Shown: positions 1-9,758, numbered from the stretch's first letter. The stretch: DNA of 64,000 nt from Rhodobacteraceae bacterium KLH11 (GCA_000158135.1 DS999531.1:960132-1024131), one strand, 5' to 3'. The notes: a model not told the origin generated them from the letters alone. Numbers and translations are program-made.

Positions 1-1874
1 ATCGGCAGCTCGGTGACGTTTTCGTCTTCCTTGGCCTTCTGCATCAGCTGTTCAAGGGTCGTCGCGGCACCAGCGGCGGCGCGTTTGTCCTTGGCGGCTT
101 GCTCACGATAGGCAGCGATTTCACGGGCCTGCGCTTCGGTCTCGGTCACGTTCAGAACGTCACCGGCCTCGGGCGTACCGTTCAGGCCCAGAACCTCAAC
201 CGGAACCGAAGGGCCAGCTTCCTTGACGCGGTCGCCCTTGTCGTTGATCAGCGCACGGACCTTACCGTATTGCTCACCCACAACGAAGATATCACCCTGA
301 CGCAACGTGCCGTTCTGAACCAGAACGGTGGCTACGGGGCCGCGGCCCACATCCAGCTGCGCCTCGATCACGGCACCTTGGGCAGCGCGGTCGGGGTTGG
401 CTTTCAGCTCCAGAATCTCGGCCTGCAGCGCGATGGCTTCCAGCAGTTCGTCCAGACCCTGGCCGGTGATGGCGGAAACCTCAACGTCCTGAACCTCACC
501 CGACATTTTCTCGACGATGACTTCGTGCTGCAACAGATCGGTGCGCACCTTGTCCGGGTTCGCATCGGGCTTGTCGACCTTGTTGATCGCCACGATCATC
601 GGCACCTCGGCCGCCTTCGCGTGGTTGATCGCCTCGATCGTCTGCGGCATCACCGCGTCATCCGCAGCAACAACCAGAACCACGATATCCGTGACCTGAG
701 CCCCGCGCGAACGCATCGAGGTAAAGGCCGCGTGGCCCGGCGTATCCAGGAAGGTCAGCGTTGTGCCGCCATCGGTTTTCACCTGATAGGCACCGATATG
801 CTGGGTGATGCCCCCGGCCTCACCGGCCACAACACGCGCATCGCGGATCGCATCCAAGAGCGAGGTCTTACCGTGGTCAACGTGACCCATGATGGTGATG
901 ACCGGCGGACGCGGTTTCAGATCGTCTTCGCTATCTTCGGCCTCTTTGATGACGTCCTCAACATCCGAATCGGACACACGGGTGACCTTGTGGCCAAATT
1001 CTTCAATGATCAGTTCGGCAGTGTCGGCATCAATGGTCTGGTTCTGCGTGACCATCATGCCCATCTGCATCAGCGATTTGACAACGTCAGCCACGCGCTC
1101 GGCCATACGGTTGGCCAATTCCGAGACCACAATCGCCTCGGGCAGCTGCACGTCGCGGATCACCTTTTCCCGCTCGACCGGAGCACCCATGGCTTTCTGG
1201 CGCGCGCGCTCCTGTTTGCGCTTCATTGCAGCCATCGAGCGTTGGCGATTGCCTTCGCCGCCAGTGGCCTGACCCAGTGTCAGCTTGCCCGAGCGGCGGT
1301 TATCATCACGACCCTTGCCACGGCCACGCTGTTCGCGTTCGCGGTCTTGCTTGCGGGGTGCTGCGGCGGGTGCAGGTTTGCTGGCCGGAGCACGGGCCGC
1401 TTTGGGCTCTGCCGGGGCAGGTGCGGCAGCCGCACGCTTGGCGGCTTCTTCCGCCTCTTTGCGCTTGCGCTCTTCCTCTTCTGCCTTGGCGCGGGCGCGC
1501 TCTTCGGCCTCGCGCTGTTCGCGTTCCTTGGCTTCCTGCTCCGCACGGCGGCGGGCGCGCTCTTCCTCGCGCGCCTTTTCCTGTGCTTCGCGGGCAGCGG
1601 CCTCTTCGGCCTCGCGTGCCTTGGCAGCCTGCAACGCCTTCATCCGGCGTGCCATTTCCGCGTCGGAAATCCCGGCGGGACGACGCGACGGATCACCTGA
1701 TGGCGTTGCGCCACCACCCGGCTTGCTGGCACCCGGCTTGGGGACCACCACGCGCTTGCGTTTGGTTTCCACCACGACATTCTTGGTGCGTCCGTGGCTG
1801 AAACTCTGTTTCACATTTCCGGGGCGTGCCCCGCCACGAAGACCCAATGTCTTTTTGCCGTCAGTATCGCTCAT
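1..1874 (-). CDS. infB: Translation initiation factor IF-2 (partial, C-terminus outside window)
   Basis: GTPase that delivers initiator fMet-tRNA to the 30S subunit and promotes subunit joining. The minus-strand frame starts at the ATG at 1874 ([19 protein letters not shown]) and stays open to the window edge. It shows the usual layout: a short basic N-terminus, a long charged Ala/Glu/Arg/Lys-rich low-complexity linker, a conserved IF-2 N2 segment, then the G domain with the P-loop GHVDHGKT, the DTPGH switch motif and the NKVD guanine-specificity motif, followed by the start of domain II. The last gene seen of the rimP-nusA-ylxR-infB operon, 7 nt after the ylxR stop. The C-terminal fMet-tRNA-binding domains lie beyond position 1. 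Identification is secure. Confidence 0.97.
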   Translation of the reverse strand, partial: MSDTDGKKTLGLRGGARPGNVKQSFSHGRTKNVVVETKRKRVVVPKPGASKPGGGATPSGDPSRRPAGISDAEMARRMKALQAAKAREAEEAAAREAQEKAREEERARRRAEQEAKEREQREAEERARAKAEEEERKRKEAEEAAKRAAAAPAPAEPKAARAPASKPAPAAAPRKQDREREQRGRGKGRDDNRRSGKLTLGQATGGEGNRQRSMAAMKRKQERARQKAMGAPVEREKVIRDVQLPEAIVVSELANRMAERVADVVKSLMQMGMMVTQNQTIDADTAELIIEEFGHKVTRVSDSDVEDVIKEAEDSEDDLKPRPPVITIMGHVDHGKTSLLDAIRDARVVAGEAGGITQHIGAYQVKTDGGTTLTFLDTPGHAAFTSMRSRGAQVTDIVVLVVAADDAVMPQTIEAINHAKAAEVPMIVAINKVDKPDANPDKVRTDLLQHEVIVEKMSGEVQDVEVSAITGQGLDELLEAIALQAEILELKANPDRAAQGAVIEAQLDVGRGPVATVLVQNGTLRQGDIFVVGEQYGKVRALINDKGDRVKEAGPSVPVEVLGLNGTPEAGDVLNVTETEAQAREIAAYREQAAKDKRAAAGAATTLEQLMQKAKEDENVTELP

Positions 1875-1881
1875 AAAGCTC

Positions 1882-2505
1882 TTACCCTTCCGTGCGGCCC
1901 TTGCCGCCGTCATCCTTTTCGCGCAAGCCACGCAGGCGCTGCGCTTCCTCTACAACACGTTTGGCGAGTCCGCCAGAGGCCAAGGCCGCATGAATCACGG
2001 TTTGGCGCCCAAATGCCGCCCCAAGCTCATCCGCAGTCAGCCAGCCGATGTATTTGCCAAAGTGCGGCGTGCTGAGTTTCGACTTGCCGCGCCCCGATCC
2101 ATCAGAGGCCTGTAGCAACACCTGAGCCTCTTCCCGGTCCAGCCACGTCTTGACCTTTTCATATCCGGCAACAGCGTCACCGGACTTGCGCGCCAGACCA
2201 AGCAGTTCAACCACACGGCGCGCCACCTGTTTTTCAACCTCGTCGGTCAGATCCCTGGCCGCATTTACCTGCGCTTTGAACCCGCGCGAGAACAGCTTCT
2301 TGCTCACCGCCTTGTCCAACGCGGCGCGATCCGCCGCCACATAGACCCCGCGCCCCGGCAGTTTTGCCGCGACGTCCGGAAAGACCTGACCATCCGGGCC
2401 GGTGACAAAACGGATCAGCCCATATTTAGGCTGCACCTCGCCCGTGGCGATGCATTTCCGCTCTGGCCCGTCCGACCGATCCTTATGGACGCCACCGCGA
2501 CCCAT
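1882..2505 (-). CDS. YlxR-type RNA-binding protein with C-terminal L7Ae-like domain
   Basis: A 207-residue protein between nusA and infB, the classical position of ylxR (DUF448). The N-terminal ~85 residues hold the YlxR features: the ERKCIATGE start and the GRGVYV segment. The remainder (about residues 95-190, with [19 protein letters not shown]) looks like the L7Ae/L30e-type RNA-binding fold often fused to YlxR in alphaproteobacteria. The frame is open upstream to 2595, but that would run through the end of nusA; the ATG at 2505 ([11 protein letters not shown]), 22 nt after the nusA stop, is the natural start. YlxR proteins have been linked to RNase P modulation and nucleoid association in other bacteria; the role here is inferred only from family and context. 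Confidence 0.88.
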   Translation of the reverse strand: MGRGGVHKDRSDGPERKCIATGEVQPKYGLIRFVTGPDGQVFPDVAAKLPGRGVYVAADRAALDKAVSKKLFSRGFKAQVNAARDLTDEVEKQVARRVVELLGLARKSGDAVAGYEKVKTWLDREEAQVLLQASDGSGRGKSKLSTPHFGKYIGWLTADELGAAFGRQTVIHAALASGGLAKRVVEEAQRLRGLREKDDGGKGRTEG

Positions 2506-2527
2506 GTGCGCCACCCGAGGCCTGAGA

Positions 2528-4141
2528 TCAGGCCTCGACCTCCTCATCAGCCGCTTCGCCGTCTTCTTCGGCCTGCTCCAGCTCGGCCGGATCAACCCAG
2601 CCCAGCATAATGCGCGCGGTCATGACCAGATCCTGCGCCTCTTCCAGCGTCACGCCAAAGGGCTCCAGTACACCGTCATCCTTGATGCGTTCGCCATCGA
2701 CCGTGGTCCAGCCACCGGCCAGTTCCCAGTCAGCGCAGGTTGCGAAGTCTTCCAGCGTCTTCACGTCATCCTTGGCCAGCGCCTCTACCATCTGGGGTGT
2801 GAGGCCCTCGAATTCAATAAGGCTGTCCTCGACGCCCAGCGCACGGGCAGCATCCAAAGCGGCCTTGGCCTGTGCTTCCAGGAATTCGCGCGCACGGGTC
2901 TGCAACTCCTGCGCGGTACCTTCGTCAACACCGTCGATGACCAGCAGTTCGTCAAGCTCGACATAGGCAACTTCTTCGAGGTTGGTGAACCCTTCCGAGA
3001 CCAGAAGCTGGGCAAAGAACTCATCCAGATCGAGCGTTTCCATAAACAGCTGGGTGCGGGCCTCGAACTCTTTCTGACGACGCGCCGATTCTTCGGCTTC
3101 GGTCATGATATCGATGTCCAGATTGGTCAGCTGGCTGGCCAGACGCACGTTCTGGCCACGGCGACCGATGGCGAGGCTCAGCTGTTCTTCGGGCACCACA
3201 ACTTCGATCTTGCCCGCTTCTTCGTCCAGAACCACCTTGGAGACCTCGGCGGGTTGCAGCGCGTTCACAAGGAAGGTCGGCTGATCTTCATTCCACGGGA
3301 TGATGTCGATCTTTTCACCCTGCAGCTCGTTCACGACGGCCTGCACACGGCTGCCGCGCATACCAACGCAGGCCCCGACAGGGTCAATCGAGCCGTCATA
3401 CGAGATCACAGCAATCTTGGCGCGCGAACCGGGGTCACGGGCCACGGCCTTGACCTCGATGATGCCGTCATAGATTTCCGGCACTTCCATCTTGAACAGC
3501 TCGGCCATGAATTCCGGCGCGGTGCGCGACAGGAAGATCTGGTGACCACGCACCTCGCGGCGAACCTCTTTGATGTAGGCGCGCACGCGGTCATTCGGGC
3601 GATAGCTTTCGCGACCGATCTTGTCATTGCGGCGCAGAACGGCCTCGGCCCCGCCCAGATCGACGATGACGTTGCCGAATTCCTCACGCTTGACCGCGCC
3701 GTTGATGATGGTGCCTGCGCGATCCTTGAATTCTTCGTACTGACGGTCGCGTTCGGCTTCGCGGACCTTTTGCAGAATCACCTGCTTGGCGGATTGCGCC
3801 GCGATGCGACCCATTTCAACGGGGGGCACTTCTTCGATGAAAACCTGACCGACTTCGGGCGCTTCCATGTACTGTTTCGCCTGCTCGACAGTCATTTCGG
3901 CCTGATAGTTCTCAAGCTCCTCATCCTCGACCACGGTGCGGACGCGGGTAAAGGTCGCTTTGCCAGTCTTGCGATCGATGCTGACGCGAATGTCCATCTC
4001 AGCGCCGTAACGGCTCTTGGCGGCACGGGCGAGCGATTCCTCCATCGCTTCGACAACCAGACCGGGGTCGATCATCTTTTCGCGGGCCACGGCCTCGGCG
4101 GTCTGCAGCAGCTCCAGCTGGTTGGCTGAGGTGATTGCCAT
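2528..4141 (-). CDS. nusA: Transcription termination/antitermination protein NusA
   Basis: RNA polymerase-binding elongation factor acting in pausing, termination and antitermination. 537 residues. The order is: an N-terminal RNAP-binding domain (1-130), an S1 domain (about 135-200), tandem KH domains (about 230-350, with the GXXG-type [12 protein letters not shown]) and two helix-hairpin-helix-rich C-terminal repeats ending in an acidic tail ([13 protein letters not shown]). The start ATG at 4141 overlaps the rimP TGA by one base (TGATG), so translation is probably coupled to rimP. Length and order fit alphaproteobacterial NusA. Confidence 0.97.
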   Translation of the reverse strand: MAITSANQLELLQTAEAVAREKMIDPGLVVEAMEESLARAAKSRYGAEMDIRVSIDRKTGKATFTRVRTVVEDEELENYQAEMTVEQAKQYMEAPEVGQVFIEEVPPVEMGRIAAQSAKQVILQKVREAERDRQYEEFKDRAGTIINGAVKREEFGNVIVDLGGAEAVLRRNDKIGRESYRPNDRVRAYIKEVRREVRGHQIFLSRTAPEFMAELFKMEVPEIYDGIIEVKAVARDPGSRAKIAVISYDGSIDPVGACVGMRGSRVQAVVNELQGEKIDIIPWNEDQPTFLVNALQPAEVSKVVLDEEAGKIEVVVPEEQLSLAIGRRGQNVRLASQLTNLDIDIMTEAEESARRQKEFEARTQLFMETLDLDEFFAQLLVSEGFTNLEEVAYVELDELLVIDGVDEGTAQELQTRAREFLEAQAKAALDAARALGVEDSLIEFEGLTPQMVEALAKDDVKTLEDFATCADWELAGGWTTVDGERIKDDGVLEPFGVTLEEAQDLVMTARIMLGWVDPAELEQAEEDGEAADEEVEA

Positions 4142-4731
4142 CAGTTCGTCTCCTCTTCGGACCCTTCGGTCTCAATCTCGTCGAAAGCGTTTTCGTTCAG
4201 GGCACCGGCGTCCTTGCGCTGGCGCAGCATTTCCTTGATCAGGTCATCGGTCAGGACCAGCTTGGCGTCGCTCAGCCAGTCGAATTGCAGACCGATGGTG
4301 ATTGTCTCATCCCCCTCGGGGATGTTGATCAGAACCTCATCCCCTTCGATCCCGGCCAGTTCGCCCTTGAACCGGCGGCGGCCATCGATCAGTTCGGCGG
4401 TCTCGATCTTGGCCTCATACCCCTCGAAGGTCTCGAAATCCTTGAGCCGGGTCAGAGGGCGGTCGATGCCGGGGCTGGACACTTCCAGCGTATAGGCGTC
4501 AAGGATCGGGTCCTCGACATCCAGCGTGGCGCTGACCGCGTTGGAAATCTCGGCGCAATCGTCCACCTCGATACCGCCATCGGGCTTGTCGGCCATGATC
4601 TGCATCGTGGTTGTCTTGCCGCTCATCAAGCGGATACGGACCAGCTCATACCCCAGATCCTCGATCACGGGGGTGATGATCTCGGCCAGTCGCCGGTCGA
4701 TGGCAGCTTTGGCTATCAGGTTGTTTGTCAT
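4141..4731 (-). CDS. rimP: Ribosome maturation factor RimP
   Basis: Assembly factor for the 30S subunit. 196 residues from the ATG at 4731 ([15 protein letters not shown]). The N-terminal alpha/beta domain contains the [10 protein letters not shown] and the [10 protein letters not shown] segments and the signature [14 protein letters not shown]; the C-terminal SH3-like domain follows. The frame is open without a stop up to 4839, but that extension crosses a terminator-like hairpin and a candidate -10 element, so the downstream ATG is preferred. First gene of rimP-nusA-ylxR-infB. Confidence 0.95.
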   Translation of the reverse strand: MTNNLIAKAAIDRRLAEIITPVIEDLGYELVRIRLMSGKTTTMQIMADKPDGGIEVDDCAEISNAVSATLDVEDPILDAYTLEVSSPGIDRPLTRLKDFETFEGYEAKIETAELIDGRRRFKGELAGIEGDEVLINIPEGDETITIGLQFDWLSDAKLVLTDDLIKEMLRQRKDAGALNENAFDEIETEGSEEETN

Positions 4732-4758
4732 CAGGTTCTCTACCCTGTCGTCGGGCAC

Positions 4759-4781
4759 AAAAAAACGGGCGCGCGGCCCGT
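4759..4781 (-). terminator. Intrinsic terminator or attenuator in the rimP leader
   Basis: Reading the minus strand, a perfect 6-bp stem (ACGGGC, pairing 4781-4776 with 4770-4765) with a 5-base loop is followed by a run of seven T (4765-4759). This is the classical intrinsic-terminator layout. It lies after the solute-binding-protein gene and 28 nt before the rimP ATG. It either ends pip-operon transcription or, if rimP transcription begins upstream of it, acts as an attenuator. Confidence 0.7.
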
Positions 4782-4836
4782 CGAATTTTCCGGTGGAGCC
4801 TTGAACCAGAAGTCCAACGCGCCGCTGTTGCAACTG

Positions 4837-4865
4837 CATATACGCAGGAGTTTCCGAGTCTGCAA
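4837..4865 (-). promoter_or_regulatory. Candidate sigma-70 promoter for rimP-nusA-infB
   Basis: Minus strand: TTGCAG (4865-4860), a 17-bp spacer, then TATATG (4842-4837). Spacing is ideal and the -10 is reasonable, but the -35 is poor beyond TTG. Transcription would start near 4830, leaving a leader of about 100 nt that includes the terminator-like hairpin at 4759-4781. Confidence 0.4.
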
Positions 4866-4890
4866 CCCCCGGCGAAAATCGTGATCGGAT

Positions 4891-5712
4891 TTACGCCATC
4901 CACCATCGTTCGGCGATGCGGCCCGCGTCCAGCGCCGGGCCATTCGCGATCTGGCGCGGCAGTCCAACACTGGCGGTTATTGCGAGGGCCATCTCGGCCT
5001 CAGACGGGTGGAACCGCAATCCGCGCCCACCCCGTAACCCGGATGGGTCAGGAAAAGCCGCGATATCAACGAAACCGCCACGCAGCGCTTCGGCGCGGAC
5101 GGTTGCATCGGGAATCACGATGACCTCGAACGTGTCGACCCAGCCTGCCCGCCCGTTCTTGTAGTGCCCTTCGACCCGGCGACCCAGAAAATGGCGGCCA
5201 TCCTCGGCCCGCTCGACCCGGTAGCAACCCGTGCCGTTGGCCATGTGCAGGGGCGTTACATCCGCACCCTGACGGGTAATCACGAACCGGCTGTCCGCCA
5301 GCAGGAAGGGCAAGCCCGGGTTGGCCTCAGCCAGTTCCAGTTGCAGGCGATCCGGGGCCAATACCTCGGCACGGCCAACCTCGGCCAGCACGGCGATCAC
5401 ATCATCCACATTCATTGGCACGCCATCGTGGAACACAGCGTCATCACGCAGATCAAAGCTCCAGACCCGCGCGTCGGCATCCGTCTGCCACCCGGTTGCA
5501 AGCTCTCCGCGCAGGGTGCCATCCGGGGCAATCTCGGTCAGCGCGTCAAACACAGCACCGCGTGCCACCTGCTCCAGACTGTTGTCGCGCGGCACTGCCA
5601 GCCGCAACGTACCGCCCTGTTTCGGCGTATCGGCCAAAGACGCCCCTGTCGCCGCCAGCAACGCGGCAGCAGCACCCGAGGCAAACAATGCGCGGCGGTC
5701 GATGCGAGTCAT
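4891..5712 (-). CDS. Short family-5 (peptide/opine-type) ABC transporter solute-binding protein
   Basis: 273 residues. It starts with a twin-arginine-like export signal (DRRALFASGAAAALLAA, residues ~5-25, cleavage likely near SLADT). The mature part matches the N-terminal lobe of SBP_bac_5 proteins: KQGGTLRLAVPRD, ATGWQTDADARVWSFDLRDD and VFHDGVPMNVDDVI. Full family members are about 500 residues, so roughly the second lobe is missing or strongly reduced, with no frameshift visible. No permease or ATPase gene is adjacent. Its start overlaps the pip stop by 4 nt (ATGA), so it is translated with pip. It may be a binding protein that feeds another transporter or a repurposed remnant. Confidence 0.75.
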   Translation of the reverse strand: MTRIDRRALFASGAAAALLAATGASLADTPKQGGTLRLAVPRDNSLEQVARGAVFDALTEIAPDGTLRGELATGWQTDADARVWSFDLRDDAVFHDGVPMNVDDVIAVLAEVGRAEVLAPDRLQLELAEANPGLPFLLADSRFVITRQGADVTPLHMANGTGCYRVERAEDGRHFLGRRVEGHYKNGRAGWVDTFEVIVIPDATVRAEALRGGFVDIAAFPDPSGLRGGRGLRFHPSEAEMALAITASVGLPRQIANGPALDAGRIAERWWMA

Positions 5713-6686
5713 GCCGTCCCCTCAGCCACACGATCCATGATCCGGACCAGTTCAGCACTGATGCCCGGCTCTGACAGGGCGTGACCGGCCTGCCGCACCA
5801 TCTTGAGCTCGGAATTGGGCCAGCGTTCTGCCAGGGTCCACGCGGCCTGCGGCGGGCAGATCATATCATAGCGCCCCTGCACGATATGACCGGGGATATG
5901 AGCGATCCGGTCCATCTGATCCAGAATCTGACCGTCTTTCTCAAGAAACGCCTTGTTGGTGAAATAATGGTTCTCAAGCCGCGCAAAGGTGCGGGCATAC
6001 TCGCCGGGGCTTTCCCCCACCGATGCGTTGGTATGGATTGAGGCCAACGCGTTTTCCCAATGCGACCAGGCGCGGGCATAGAGGATCTCGGTCGCGCGGT
6101 CGCCCGAAAACAGGCGCTTGTGGTAGGCGGCGATGGCGTCTGTCACCTCTTGCTCTGGCAGTAACGAGGTGAACTTGGCCCATTGTTCCGGCCAGAACTT
6201 GCCCGCGCCACCGCCATAGAACCAATCCAGCTCGGCCTGTGTGGCCAGAAATACGCCGCGCAATACCAGACGATTAACCCGGTCGGGATGCGTCTGGGCA
6301 TAGATCAGGGCCAGCGTCGCGCCCCAGCTGCCGCCAAAGACGATCCAATCCTCGATGTCGAACAGCCTGCGCAAACGCTCGATATCCGCCACCAGATGCC
6401 ATGTGGTGTTATCCTCGACCGACGCGGTGGGCCGCGACCGCCCGCAACCCCGCTGATCAAACAGAATCACCCGGTAATGGCGTGGATCGAAATACCGCCG
6501 CATCGCCGGGCTGCATCCCCCCCCGGGCCCGCCATGCAGGATCACCACGGGAATGCCATCGGGATTGCCACATTGCTCTACATAAATGCGATGCCCATCG
6601 CCCATATCCACCACGCGCTGATCGAACGGGTCGATCGGCGGGTACAGATATTGAACTGCGCGCTTTTGGTCCGGGTACTTATCCAT
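5709..6686 (-). CDS. pip: Proline iminopeptidase
   Basis: Cytoplasmic alpha/beta-hydrolase that removes N-terminal proline from peptides. 325 residues, the usual length for the S33 family. Visible motifs: the oxyanion-region HGGPGGG, the DQRGCGRS segment, the nucleophile elbow GGSWGATL (catalytic Ser) and the C-terminal VQGRYDMICPP and AGHALSEPG segments carrying the Asp and His. Divergent from ubiG (48 bp apart) and translationally overlapped with the solute-binding-protein gene, which hints at a peptide-uptake/processing link (inference). Confidence 0.93.
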   Translation of the reverse strand: MDKYPDQKRAVQYLYPPIDPFDQRVVDMGDGHRIYVEQCGNPDGIPVVILHGGPGGGCSPAMRRYFDPRHYRVILFDQRGCGRSRPTASVEDNTTWHLVADIERLRRLFDIEDWIVFGGSWGATLALIYAQTHPDRVNRLVLRGVFLATQAELDWFYGGGAGKFWPEQWAKFTSLLPEQEVTDAIAAYHKRLFSGDRATEILYARAWSHWENALASIHTNASVGESPGEYARTFARLENHYFTNKAFLEKDGQILDQMDRIAHIPGHIVQGRYDMICPPQAAWTLAERWPNSELKMVRQAGHALSEPGISAELVRIMDRVAEGTA

Positions 6687-6734
6687 TACGGCCCTATATA
6701 GTCCTTAAGCGTAAAAGAGCACACGGAGACAGGA

Positions 6735-7481
6735 ATGCAAGCGCATCCGAACACGGTTGACCCGTCCGAGATCGCAAAATTCGAGGCTATGGCGGCCGAA
6801 TGGTGGGATCCTCACGGGAAATTCAAGCCGCTGCACATGCTGAATCCGTGCCGTCTGGATTATATCACACAGCAAATCGCGGGCGAATTTGACCGTGACC
6901 TGAAGGCGGCGAATCCCTTCGCGGGCCTGCGCCTGCTGGATATCGGCTGCGGCGGCGGGCTGCTGAGCGAACCCATGGCCCGCCTTGGGGCCGAGGTCGT
7001 GGGCGCCGACGCCGCCGAGGGCAACCTGCCCGTCGCCCGCATCCATGCGGAACAGTCCGGGCTGGATATCGACTACCGCCACACCACCGCCGAGGACATA
7101 GCCGCCGCGGGCGAACAATTCGACGTGGTGCTGAACATGGAAGTGGTCGAACATGTGGCCGACCCCCTTGGTTTTCTGACCGCCTCGCAACAGCTGCTGA
7201 AACCGGGCGGCTTGCTGCTCTGTTCCACCATCAACCGCAACCCGAAATCCTATGCCATGGCCATTTTCGGGGCCGAGGTCGTCATGCGCTGGCTGCCGCG
7301 CGGCACGCATGAATGGAATAAGTTCATCACCCCCGATGAGCTGTTCGACCTGCTGCGCCAAGCCGGGCTGGAACCGGTCGACCGCAAGGGATTCGTGTTC
7401 AACCCGATCCTGTGGAACTGGTCGATCTCGGACCGCGATCTGAGCGTGAATTATGTGACGGCGAGTGTGAAGCCGGGGTGA
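6735..7481 (+). CDS. ubiG: Ubiquinone biosynthesis O-methyltransferase
   Basis: SAM-dependent enzyme doing both O-methylation steps of ubiquinone synthesis. 248 residues. The N-terminus has the family signature [22 protein letters not shown]; the SAM motif I is [16 protein letters not shown], motif [18 protein letters not shown], and the C-terminal [11 protein letters not shown] segment is characteristic. A GGAGA Shine-Dalgarno lies 8 nt before the ATG. Monocistronic. Confidence 0.96.
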   Translation: MQAHPNTVDPSEIAKFEAMAAEWWDPHGKFKPLHMLNPCRLDYITQQIAGEFDRDLKAANPFAGLRLLDIGCGGGLLSEPMARLGAEVVGADAAEGNLPVARIHAEQSGLDIDYRHTTAEDIAAAGEQFDVVLNMEVVEHVADPLGFLTASQQLLKPGGLLLCSTINRNPKSYAMAIFGAEVVMRWLPRGTHEWNKFITPDELFDLLRQAGLEPVDRKGFVFNPILWNWSISDRDLSVNYVTASVKPG

Positions 7482-7502
7482 GTTTGGGTGCGAACACCCT
7501 TC

Positions 7503-8168
7503 CTAAGCGTTCTCAAAAAAGCGGCATTCTTGTGCATTAAAACCAGTTATTCCAGCAGACCTAAATGCAGAATACAATTCGTCAGATGCGATCAAGAAAG
7601 TGCCTAGTCGGCTGTCAACCCAGAGATGTCGACTTAGTACGATGCTACGTCGCCATGTAAGACGTGTGGGACGTGCTTTGGGCAATAGCACAGAGGAGCG
7701 TACAACGCTACCATCTGGAAGCTTACTAGCCAGCTCCTGTTCGACAACGTCGGAAGAATCAACAACAAGAGCATCACTGAGAATGTTCTCTTGCCCTAGT
7801 CGGAACCGATAGTAAGATGCGCCTGTCACCTGATTACCGTTTCTAGTGACAATCGTCTCATAGAACCGATGCACGGATGGTTCCAGTTCTTCTATTAGTC
7901 CGCGCGCCGTCTCACCTACATAAATGTCGTTGTATAGATAGCTGGCGAATTCCGGCAAAGGCTTAGGAGCTTTGACAATATCAAGCCGAAAGGGAACTAG
8001 CTCCGTGGGTATTTCGGCGACAAAACCCGATATACCATGAGAATCAAGGGGATTGTGGCCGTTGGGATAACCACCATCCAAATCCAAACGAATGTTCCCG
8101 GATTTAACATCCAATATCCACGGCACCACTTGATATCCTTCTAGCTGGTCGCTCGCCAGCTTTTTCAA
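7503..8168 (-). CDS. Hypothetical protein, possible orphan Imm11/DUF1629-type immunity protein
   Basis: 221 residues, no signal peptide or membrane segment. The C-terminal layout (HLWVDSRLGTFLIASDEL, then a short helix and GITGFNAQECRFF) resembles the end of Imm11/DUF1629 polymorphic-toxin immunity proteins, which typically read 'h.wr...g.lfvSdel...l...gltG..f'. This is pattern recognition, not a search result. The only start codon in frame is a TTG at 8168 with a weak Shine-Dalgarno, so the 5' end may be truncated. Base composition is clearly more A+T rich than the flanking ubiG and marR, suggesting horizontal gain. No toxin gene is beside it. Confidence 0.55.
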   Translation of the reverse strand: MKKLASDQLEGYQVVPWILDVKSGNIRLDLDGGYPNGHNPLDSHGISGFVAEIPTELVPFRLDIVKAPKPLPEFASYLYNDIYVGETARGLIEELEPSVHRFYETIVTRNGNQVTGASYYRFRLGQENILSDALVVDSSDVVEQELASKLPDGSVVRSSVLLPKARPTRLTWRRSIVLSRHLWVDSRLGTFLIASDELYSAFRSAGITGFNAQECRFFENA

Positions 8169-8215
8169 TTCTCTAATTAAATCAACCGCTCATCGACTAA
8201 CTCAAGGGTTAGGCC

Positions 8216-8656
8216 CTACTCCCCCTCAAGTTGCAACCGCAAATCCCGCAGCACGGGCAGGGTGCTGCGGACGCGCTCCAGCCCCAGCTCTCCGACCACG
8301 CGGTTGATCAGCGGGGCAATCGAGGAAATGGCCTGATCGCGCGCCCTCCGACCTGCGGGGCTGATCGCGACCATTTTGCGGCGGGCGTCGTCCCAGTCGG
8401 GGCGGATGTGGATGTATCCGGCCCATTCCAGCTTGGCCAAGGTGTTGGTCATCGCCCCCCGGGTCACGTGGAACGTGTCGGCCAGTTGGGCCGGGGTGCG
8501 TTCGTCCCCGACATAGACCAGATGGTTCAGCACCGAGAAATGCGAGATTTCCATGCCCTTGGGCAGCACCCGGCTCAGCCGGTTGCGCAATAGCTGGTCG
8601 GCGGTCAGGATTTCGCTGAACAGCGTGACCGCCAGGGCATTTTTCTCGTCAGTCAT
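8216..8656 (-). CDS. MarR-family transcriptional regulator
   Basis: 146 residues with a MarR winged-helix fold: PAQLADTFHVTRGAMTNTLAKLEWAGYI forms the helix-turn-helix and is followed by the wing DWDDARRKMVAISPAG, with the conserved D-x-R. The N-terminal LLRNRLSRVLPKG and the C-terminal helix form the dimer part. It follows the nitrilase-family gene by 14 nt and is last in comF-grxC-nit-marR. No ligand can be guessed. Confidence 0.88.
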   Translation of the reverse strand: MTDEKNALAVTLFSEILTADQLLRNRLSRVLPKGMEISHFSVLNHLVYVGDERTPAQLADTFHVTRGAMTNTLAKLEWAGYIHIRPDWDDARRKMVAISPAGRRARDQAISSIAPLINRVVGELGLERVRSTLPVLRDLRLQLEGE

Positions 8657-8670
8657 GGTCCGGTTCTGGA

Positions 8671-9501
8671 TCAGGGCCCGTCAAAGGGACGGATATGTGT
8701 CAATGAAGGCACCTTCTGGCGCGCCTCTGTCACAGAACTATCATGCAAATCGAAAATGTGAATGCCTGGATCGGTACCTGCGTCGATCAGCACCTCTCCC
8801 CATGGGGCGACAACCATGCTGTGACCATAGGTGTAACGGGTCTTGCCGCGCGTCTTTGGATGCGCGCCGGTTTGCGCCGGGGCGATCACCCAGCAGCCGT
8901 TTTCAATGGCCCGCGCACGCAGCAGCGATTGCCAATGCGCCGCACCCGTGACGGGCGAAAACGCGGCAGGCACGGTCAGAATCCGTGCGCCCGCCTGCGC
9001 CAGTGCCGCATAAAGATGCGGGAAGCGGATATCATAGCAGATCGACAGGCCAACTTTGCCGAACTCGGTCTCGGCAACCACGGCTTTGTCACCGGGGCGA
9101 TAGTTCTTTGATTCGCGGAACGTCTCGGTCTCGGTAACCTGCACGTCAAACATGTGGATCTTGTCATACCGCGCCACGATCTGCCCCTGCGGGTCGATCA
9201 TGAACGAGCGGTTGGCAAAACGCCCATCGGCGTCATGGGTCTTGATCCCCAATGAGCCGATCAGCAGCCAGACACCCAAATCGGCGGCCTGTTTGCGCAG
9301 GCCAGCCAGGGTGATGTCATCTTCTTCATGCTGCAGAACTTGGCGCTGTCGCGTGGTGCTGGTGGACACGCAATTCGTCACCTCGGGCGTCAGGATAAAG
9401 CGCGCGCCTTCGGCGACGGCCTCGGCCATCATGGCGCGCACCATATCCAGATTTTCAGCCGGATCGTCCGACGAAGTGATCTGCAGCAGAGCGGTCTTCA
9501 T
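8671..9501 (-). CDS. Carbon-nitrogen hydrolase, Nit1/deaminated-glutathione-amidase-like
   Basis: 276 residues with the nitrilase-superfamily catalytic triad: Glu in FILTPEVTNCV, Lys in ARYDKIHMFDV and Cys in GLSICYDIRFPHLY. The sequence is closest in style to Nit1/NitFhit-type proteins that hydrolyse deaminated glutathione, and it lies next to a glutaredoxin, which fits a glutathione link (inference). Its start overlaps the grxC stop (TGATG). Confidence 0.85.
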   Translation of the reverse strand: MKTALLQITSSDDPAENLDMVRAMMAEAVAEGARFILTPEVTNCVSTSTTRQRQVLQHEEDDITLAGLRKQAADLGVWLLIGSLGIKTHDADGRFANRSFMIDPQGQIVARYDKIHMFDVQVTETETFRESKNYRPGDKAVVAETEFGKVGLSICYDIRFPHLYAALAQAGARILTVPAAFSPVTGAAHWQSLLRARAIENGCWVIAPAQTGAHPKTRGKTRYTYGHSMVVAPWGEVLIDAGTDPGIHIFDLHDSSVTEARQKVPSLTHIRPFDGP

Positions 9502-9758
9502 CAGGCCGCAAGCAGGCGATCCAGCTTGCCCTGACGCTCCAGCTCATAAAGCTCGTCGCACCCACCGACATGTTGGGTGCCGATGAAAATCTGCGGTACG
9601 GTGCGTTTGCCGCCAGCGCGCTTGATCATTTCGGGTTTGCGTTTGGGGTGCGTCAGCACGTTAACTTCCGAGAACTCGACGCCTTTCTGTTTCAGCAAAC
9701 GTTTGGCCGCATGGCAAAAACCGCAGAGCGGCGAGGTGTAGATTTCAACCGATTTCAT
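9501..9758 (-). CDS. grxC: Glutaredoxin 3
   Basis: 85 residues, the standard size of Grx3. The dithiol active site reads TSPLCGFCHAAKRLL, and the GSH-binding TVPQIFIG (cis-Pro) and VGGCDELYELE segments are present. The CGFC variant replaces the commoner CPYC. Cytosolic thiol-disulfide reductant using glutathione. One-base overlap with the downstream nitrilase-family gene. Confidence 0.93.
   Translation of the reverse strand: MKSVEIYTSPLCGFCHAAKRLLKQKGVEFSEVNVLTHPKRKPEMIKRAGGKRTVPQIFIGTQHVGGCDELYELERQGKLDRLLAA

Noticed and set aside
99-1700. Long plus-strand open frames opposite infB and nusA (99-1700 and 2402-4129)
   Set aside because: They are antisense to genes with clear family motifs; their translation is low-complexity and lacks any domain, as expected in G+C-rich DNA.
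4782-4890. A tRNA-like 3' half (GGTTCAAGGCTCC) before rimP, where E. coli has a tRNA gene
   Set aside because: No acceptor or anticodon arms could be folded around it; it only makes a small hairpin.
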